Part shown: in pieces, positions 44,874 to 46,993 of the stretch
Numbering within the stretch: the stretch's first letter is position 1
How the letters are laid out: each line of letters starts with the position of its first letter
From: Methanobrevibacter sp.
GTDB lineage: Archaea > Methanobacteriota > Methanobacteria > Methanobacteriales > Methanobacteriaceae
Length of the DNA: 46,993 nt
Direction of reading: 5' to 3'
Assembly (NCBI RefSeq): GCF_017447225.1
Contig: NZ_JAFSNZ010000009.1
Coordinates: 1 to 46,993 of the forward strand
Position numbers and translations under genes: made by a program
Notes under the pieces: generated by a model
The model's database searches: none
The model's input: the letters and a program-made list of their open reading frames with translations, nothing else
What the model was told of the DNA's origin: nothing

Positions 44874-46109
44874 ATGAAAGTTGTTAATAAAAATTTTGTG
44901 GTTAGGATTTATCCGTCTAAGGCGGATAAGAATGATAAAGGCGAAAAGATTGTCAGTATAGACAAAATCGAGTCTCATATAGGTGGTTATAGGTTCATAT
45001 TCAATAAAGAATTAGAATACATAAATGAATTTAGAAGGTTACTAATTCAAAATGGATATGATGATAAGATTATTGTTAATGATAGTTCCTGTAATATGCT
45101 TTTGAAGATGTTGCGACAGGATAATCTATTTTTGGAAAAAATAGAATCTAGCAGTCGCCAACAATCACAAAGAAACCTCATACAAGCCTTTAAAAATTTT
45201 CACAATCCTAACTTAAAATCTAAATATCCTCAATTTAAAAGCAAAAAAAATTCAAAGGATACTTTCAGGATAATCAACAACAATAATAATGTACGAATTC
45301 AAAAAGATAAGTATGGATTCGATAAAATCAAACTGGCTAATCAAGGTTTAGTTAAATTCAAAACCAGCAAAGAATATCCCAATATATTGCGCCAAACTAG
45401 CAATCCAGATGATCCCGCTGCAAAAATAAAGCATGTTACTATCAAAAAAGAAAACGGTGCATATTATGCTGTTTTCAATATTGAATGTGTTCATGTTCCC
45501 AAAAGGATTATTGGTCCGCTCCAACAAATCGGAATAGATATTGGCTGTGGCAAACTTGCTGTTCTTTCGAATACGCAAGAGATATCCAATCTTGTGTTAA
45601 CAGAGGAAACAGACAAAATAATCCAATATCAAAAAGAAATGAGCCACCATACACCAGGTTCCATAAGATACAACGAAGCACAAAGATTAGTTAATGTATG
45701 GTTCACCAAACTAGTAAACAAAAGAAACGATTACTACAACAAGCAGGCAGATTATATTGTTAAAAACTGTTGTTTTGTGGCTGTTCAAAATGAAAATATT
45801 ATCGCCTGGAAACACAATAAGTATTTAAGCCGAAGCATACAATTAAATGCACCTCGTATCTTCATGAACCAATTAGATTATAAATGTGACTGGAATGAAG
45901 TAGAATTCATAAAAATTCCTAAAAGTTTCCCATCCACTCAAATCTGTAGCAATTGCAAAGAAAAAAATGAAAATCTACGTGGATGGAAAAACATAGGAAT
46001 ACGTGAATGGGATTGTCCTTATTGTGGTGAACATCATGATAGGGATGTTAATGCCAGTATTAATATCCTCAATAGAGGTCTAGAACTCGTAGGGGCTACG
46101 GGGCAGTAA
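44874..46109 (+). CDS. tnpB: TnpB, RNA-guided RuvC nuclease of the IS element
   Basis: TnpB proteins cut DNA next to a target-adjacent motif using an omega RNA from the element's right end and are ancestors of Cas12. The 411-residue frame is intact. RuvC-I is GIDIGCGKLAVLS (with the catalytic Asp), RuvC-III is HHDRDVNASINIL, and the zinc finger is CSNC...CPYCG (~360-388). At RuvC-II the usual E-D-L motif reads VAVQNENIIAW: Gln occupies the usual Glu position and a Glu lies two residues later. TnpB groups with a relocated Glu are known, so activity may be kept. AGGGG lies 4 bases before the ATG. tnpA upstream is dead, so tnpB survives alone. Confidence 0.88.
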   Translation: MKVVNKNFVVRIYPSKADKNDKGEKIVSIDKIESHIGGYRFIFNKELEYINEFRRLLIQNGYDDKIIVNDSSCNMLLKMLRQDNLFLEKIESSSRQQSQRNLIQAFKNFHNPNLKSKYPQFKSKKNSKDTFRIINNNNNVRIQKDKYGFDKIKLANQGLVKFKTSKEYPNILRQTSNPDDPAAKIKHVTIKKENGAYYAVFNIECVHVPKRIIGPLQQIGIDIGCGKLAVLSNTQEISNLVLTEETDKIIQYQKEMSHHTPGSIRYNEAQRLVNVWFTKLVNKRNDYYNKQADYIVKNCCFVAVQNENIIAWKHNKYLSRSIQLNAPRIFMNQLDYKCDWNEVEFIKIPKSFPSTQICSNCKEKNENLRGWKNIGIREWDCPYCGEHHDRDVNASINILNRGLELVGATGQ

Positions 46110-46185
46110 AATTTCCAAAATAATATACAATATATTTTTTGGTTTGCGAATCCCCGCCCTCTACAGGGCGGTGCGACGAGCAATT
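46060..46185 (+). ncRNA. Candidate omega RNA (guide scaffold) at the 3' end of tnpB
   Basis: In this family the guide scaffold overlaps the end of tnpB and the right end, and the guide is the flanking DNA just beyond. Here the span includes the tnpB stop region and the right-end hairpin. The guide would be read from about 46186 onward. Boundaries are inferred from family knowledge and not seen directly. Confidence 0.35.
46154..46171 (+). repeat. Right-end hairpin of the IS element
   Basis: CCGCCCT (46154-46160) and AGGGCGG (46165-46171) pair around CTAC, in the setting GAATCC...GTGCGACGAG typical of the right end of tnpB-carrying IS605-type elements. It is far richer in G+C than its surroundings. 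Confidence 0.7.
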
Positions 46186-46200
46186 GCCTTTTAATTTGTT

Positions 46201-46219
46201 ATATAATCTTTGATTATAT
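46201..46219 (+). repeat. Perfect hairpin 4 bases before the group II intron
   Basis: ATATAATC and GATTATAT pair perfectly around TTT. It ends 4 bases before the GTGCAG that I take as the intron's 5' end. It may be part of the intron target or of the former IS flank. Confidence 0.5.
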
Positions 46220-46223
46220 GTTA

Positions 46224-46993
46224 GTGCAGTCACTGGACTGATAATCCTGTTATGCGGGTTATTCTCACTTGAAACTGCATTATTGGTGACGATAATGTGG
46301 GTTGCATGATTGTTTAAAACCTAATCGATAGTCATACTCCGGACTGTTGGGGGTGAGAGAAAGATTAGTATTGGTTAACGTTATGTGAACTTTCGTTTAA
46401 AGTCTCGTGAAGGGGAACGATGTTTTACAAAAAGGAGTTTAAATGATTCCATCGTGTCAACAAGCCAAATTATAAGTCATACGTTATTCGCCCGGAACGT
46501 ATATAGGTCATAACCTTTTAGAGCTTGTTCGGGATACAGAAAGAACCTAACCTAATCGTATCTAACAAAAGGTAAACTCGGTAAGTCTGATAAAGTCTAG
46601 AATAAATTCTAGTAGGGTGACCGTGAGGAAACTTGAATTCTTTATGAGATAAAGGATGTTAAGGAAGCAAAAGCCATTAATAGTCGAAAGACAGCAGGAA
46701 ACTGACAAATTTTAATAACTGTGAATGGATAGGCTGACTTTAACAGGTGAACAACATGTATATAAAACGAATTTTTTTGGTTTTATCCAAAGATTGGAGG
46801 TATAAATGATGAGTAATACACAAAATAATACGTTTGTGTCCACTACTTCAAACATTACTAACTGGTCTTCCATTGATTGGAAGAAAGCAGAAAAGTATGT
46901 AGATAAAATTCAAAAGCGGATATTTCGTGCTGAAAGTGAAGGTGATTATCGAAAAGTAAGAGATTTACAACGTTTATTAGGACGTAGTGCCTA
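46224..46993 (+). mobile_element. Group II intron, 5' part (continues past the window)
   Basis: A ~580-base structured leader precedes a maturase/reverse transcriptase frame. It opens with GTGCAG, matching the GTGYG-like 5' end of group II introns, and contains tetraloop hairpins (GTC-GAAA-GAC at 46683-46692 and CAG-GAAA-CTG at 46695-46704) and a 7-bp perfect stem CTAGAAT/ATTCTAG (~46606-46621). The composition is less AT-rich than the flanks. Domains V and VI and the 3' end lie outside. The RVT_N-type protein start argues against class C. Such introns are mainly bacterial and are acquired by gut methanogens. Confidence 0.8.
46806..46993 (+). CDS. ltrA: Group II intron reverse transcriptase/maturase, N-terminal part
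   Basis: The frame starts at ATG 46806 (or the next ATG), 4 bases after a strong GGAGGT, and is open to the window edge. The 62 visible residues hold the RVT_N region found before the polymerase domain of these proteins: NWSSIDWKKAEKYVDKIQKR, then IFRAESEGDYRKV and LQRLLGRSA. The full protein would splice the intron and copy it into new sites by target-primed reverse transcription. It sits in the domain IV loop position behind the structured leader. Whether the rest is intact cannot be seen. Confidence 0.85.
   Translation, partial: MMSNTQNNTFVSTTSNITNWSSIDWKKAEKYVDKIQKRIFRAESEGDYRKVRDLQRLLGRSA

Larger units (their letters stand above)
44050..46185 (+). mobile_element. IS200/IS605-family element with dead tnpA and intact tnpB
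   Basis: The element comprises the left hairpin, a decayed Y1 transposase gene, a 231-base spacer, tnpB and a right-end hairpin, all in one orientation. There are no terminal inverted repeats or target duplication to mark the edges, as expected for this family; the exact ends are my estimate. With TnpA broken, movement would need a transposase in trans. The spacer (44643-44873) shows no further gene. Confidence 0.7.

Noticed and set aside
46224-46805. Structured leader considered as a riboswitch or rRNA fragment
   Set aside because: The tetraloop-rich 580-base leader directly before an RVT_N-type maturase frame is explained by a group II intron.

Overview
The window reads as chromosomal DNA of a gut or rumen methanogen of the order Methanobacteriales, most likely a Methanobrevibacter species. 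The evidence is strongly AT-rich intergenic DNA, archaeal TATA-box promoters, GGTGAT-type ribosome binding sites, and genes for coenzyme M (comDE), coenzyme F420 (cofH), F420H2 oxidase, archaeal primase (priS/priL), pantoate kinase, the archaeal aromatic pathway (ADTH synthase and dehydroquinate synthase II) and an archaeal CCA-adding enzyme. It also carries a giant Asn/Thr/Asp-rich adhesin-like surface protein of the kind these methanogens use. The species is an inference.

Layout. 1-489: 3' end of a ferredoxin/MvhD-like redox protein. 615-13220: one 4201-residue secreted adhesin (signal peptide, beta-helix, about 36 Ig-like domains, four C-terminal domains). 13447-15878 (minus): XRE-cupin regulator, an unlisted 52-residue small ORF and an AMP-forming acyl-CoA ligase. 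16075-17110 (minus): comD-comE, divergent from cofH (17224). 18394-20529: thymidylate kinase-like protein, TPR protein and a decayed gene remnant. 20629-25744: DNA primase small and large subunits (both minus) with an unknown gene and a MacB-type ABC exporter between them. 25907-26784: JAB-like protein with a small partner. 26968-32751: metG, DUF530, a DUF1699/HTH protein, a MraY-like transferase and a riboflavin/F420 pathway reductase. 32773-35415 (minus): B12-type radical SAM enzyme, DUF2115 and PHP proteins. 35479-39878: secreted protein, F420H2 oxidase, flavodoxin, cupin, pantoate kinase and methyltransferase-like protein. 40038-43905: aroA'-aroB'-thpR-cca operon. 44050-46993: mobile DNA, made of an IS200/IS605-type element with dead tnpA and intact tnpB, directly followed by the 5' part of a group II intron whose maturase/reverse transcriptase gene runs off the window.

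The genes tie together around methanogen cofactors and aromatic amino acids. CofH consumes tyrosine, and the reductase at 32083 acts in the pathway that supplies CofH's other substrate. The aroA'-aroB' operon starts the aromatic pathway. Paired TGTACA-like boxes with the same 10-bp spacing lie at both the comDE/cofH and the aroA' promoters and resemble the TRP box of the methanogen repressor TrpY. The most unusual material is the A-B-C super-repeat in the adhesin, the TnpB with a shifted RuvC-II acidic residue beside a dead TnpA, and a group II intron starting 4 nt after a perfect hairpin just past the IS end. I found no tRNA, rRNA or CRISPR array.
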